The notes below the pieces were generated by a model. That model was not told where the DNA came from and ran no database searches. It saw only the letters and a list, made by a program, of their open reading frames with translations. A stretch of 64,000 bases of DNA, taken from contig NZ_AP024109.1 in assembly GCF_016591715.1 (NCBI RefSeq), positions 372,001 to 436,000 of the forward strand, in the 5' to 3' direction. Made by a program: the position numbers and the translations under genes. Numbering within the stretch: the first letter of the stretch is position 1; every line of letters starts with the position of its first letter. The stretch comes from Mesorhizobium sp. J8. Its GTDB lineage: Bacteria; Pseudomonadota; Alphaproteobacteria; Rhizobiales; Rhizobiaceae. This document shows, piece after piece, positions 63,351 to 64,000 of the stretch.

Positions 63351-64000
63351 TCAAGCCTGCAGCCAGCACTCGATCAGGGCGTGGCCGTTGCTGAGTTCCT
63401 GCGCCGGATTGTCGACCCAGCCTTCGACGCCCTTGCCGGTCGCGTCGACGAACTGGTTGAAGAACGGCACGATCAGGCCGCCTTCGTCGCGCATGATCTC
63501 GCCCATGTCGCGGTAGATCTTCTTGCGCTTGGCTTCGTCGAGCTCGCCGCGTGCCGCAAGCACCATCTTGTCGAAGTCCGGGCGCTTCCAGCGGGTGTCG
63601 TTCCAGTCGGCGGTCGAAAGATAGGCCGTCGAATACATCTGGTCCTGGGTCGGACGGCCGCCCCAATAGGAGAGCGAGAAGGGCTGCTTGTTCCAGACTT
63701 CCGTCCAGTAGCCGTCGCCCGGCTCGCGCTTGATCTCGATCTTGATGCCGGCCTTGGCGCAGCTCTGCTGATAGAGCTGGGCGGCGTCCACGGCGCCCGG
63801 GAACGCGACGTCGGAGGTGCGCAGCAAAATCGAACCGCTATGGCCCGATTTCTTGTAAGCCGCGGCCGCCTTCTCCGGATCGAACTTGCGCTGCTCGAAA
63901 TCGCCTGCGAACAGCGGATAGGCCTTGTTGACGGGCATGTCGTTGCCGACCTCGCCGTAGCCGCGCAGGATCTTGGTCAGCATCTCCTCGCGGTCCATGG
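63351..64000 (-). CDS. Peptide-type ABC substrate-binding protein 2, 5' end beyond window
   Basis: C-terminal 215 or so residues of a family-5 binding protein. The frame is open to the right edge, so the start is outside. It is paralogous to the protein at 57997-59586. From RKFDPEKAAAAYKKSG to EPGDGYW the two proteins are identical for about 60 residues, then diverge toward the end (DATGKGVEGWVDNPAQEL versus DAANTKKVSGWVKNPNGE). It is the apparent first gene of the transporter operon within the window. Confidence 0.9.
   Translation of the reverse strand, partial: MDREEMLTKILRGYGEVGNDMPVNKAYPLFAGDFEQRKFDPEKAAAAYKKSGHSGSILLRTSDVAFPGAVDAAQLYQQSCAKAGIKIEIKREPGDGYWTEVWNKQPFSLSYWGGRPTQDQMYSTAYLSTADWNDTRWKRPDFDKMVLAARGELDEAKRKKIYRDMGEIMRDEGGLIVPFFNQFVDATGKGVEGWVDNPAQELSNGHALIECWLQA

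Overview
The window is high-GC DNA from a Rhizobiales bacterium, most probably Mesorhizobium. The reasons are the two tandem DUF680 peptides (a family I know almost only from Mesorhizobium), the many rhizobial intergenic palindromes (for example 1178-1226, 38074-38275, 59709-59762), and the catabolic content: agl alpha-glucoside transport, xylose, carnitine, and GlcNAc/MurNAc genes. Nearly all of it is protein coding. I see no rRNA, tRNA, CRISPR array, transposase or prophage.

Layout. 1-6160: a divergent amino-sugar locus. murQ and an ABC solute-binding protein (cut by the left edge) run leftward. An amino-sugar kinase, a GntR regulator, a SIS-type deaminase and nagA run rightward with ATGA overlaps. 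Each arm carries an exact TGGTATT-N4-TGGTATT box just before its first gene. 6407-8757: malonyl-CoA synthetase behind an FCD-type GntR regulator. 9019-9696: rpe. 9886-15686: two translationally coupled, very large secreted proteins (a beta-propeller protein, and a DUF11-like/Cys-repeat protein) that share a homologous disulfide-type module. 16051-25037: a leftward operon for gamma-butyrobetaine/carnitine breakdown with a divergent GlxA/CdhR-type regulator. 25096-31850: a HAD phosphatase, a small ORF, xylA, a SnoaL-like gene, xylB, a TPR protein and a LysE exporter. 32082-38062: an L,D-transpeptidase lipoprotein, PPi-phosphofructokinase with an MBL hydrolase, a Do/DegP protease, and a molybdopterin oxidoreductase with a flavin reductase.

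38275-43486: a six-gene leftward operon of the poorly understood HPr-rel-A type: PqqD-like protein, HprK-related kinase, three family-2 glycosyltransferases and a nucleotidyltransferase. It lies head to head with the two DUF680 secreted peptides (44106-44616). 44689-52580: the aglEFGAK alpha-glucoside uptake and hydrolysis operon with divergent aglR and two LacI-type palindromes. 52712-54067: a DadA-like FAD oxidase. 54120-56792: an ECF sigma / anti-sigma / S8 protease cassette with overlapping genes. The periplasmic domain of the anti-sigma looks like a subtilisin prodomain. 57076-57915: a phosphodiesterase gene split by one in-frame TAA. 57997-64000: a peptide-type ABC transporter with two paralogous binding proteins, the second cut by the right edge.

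The most interesting candidates are the sigma/anti-sigma/protease cassette, the HPr-rel-A operon beside the DUF680 peptides, and the shared-module secreted pair. All functions are inferred from sequence patterns and remembered family knowledge; no search was run.
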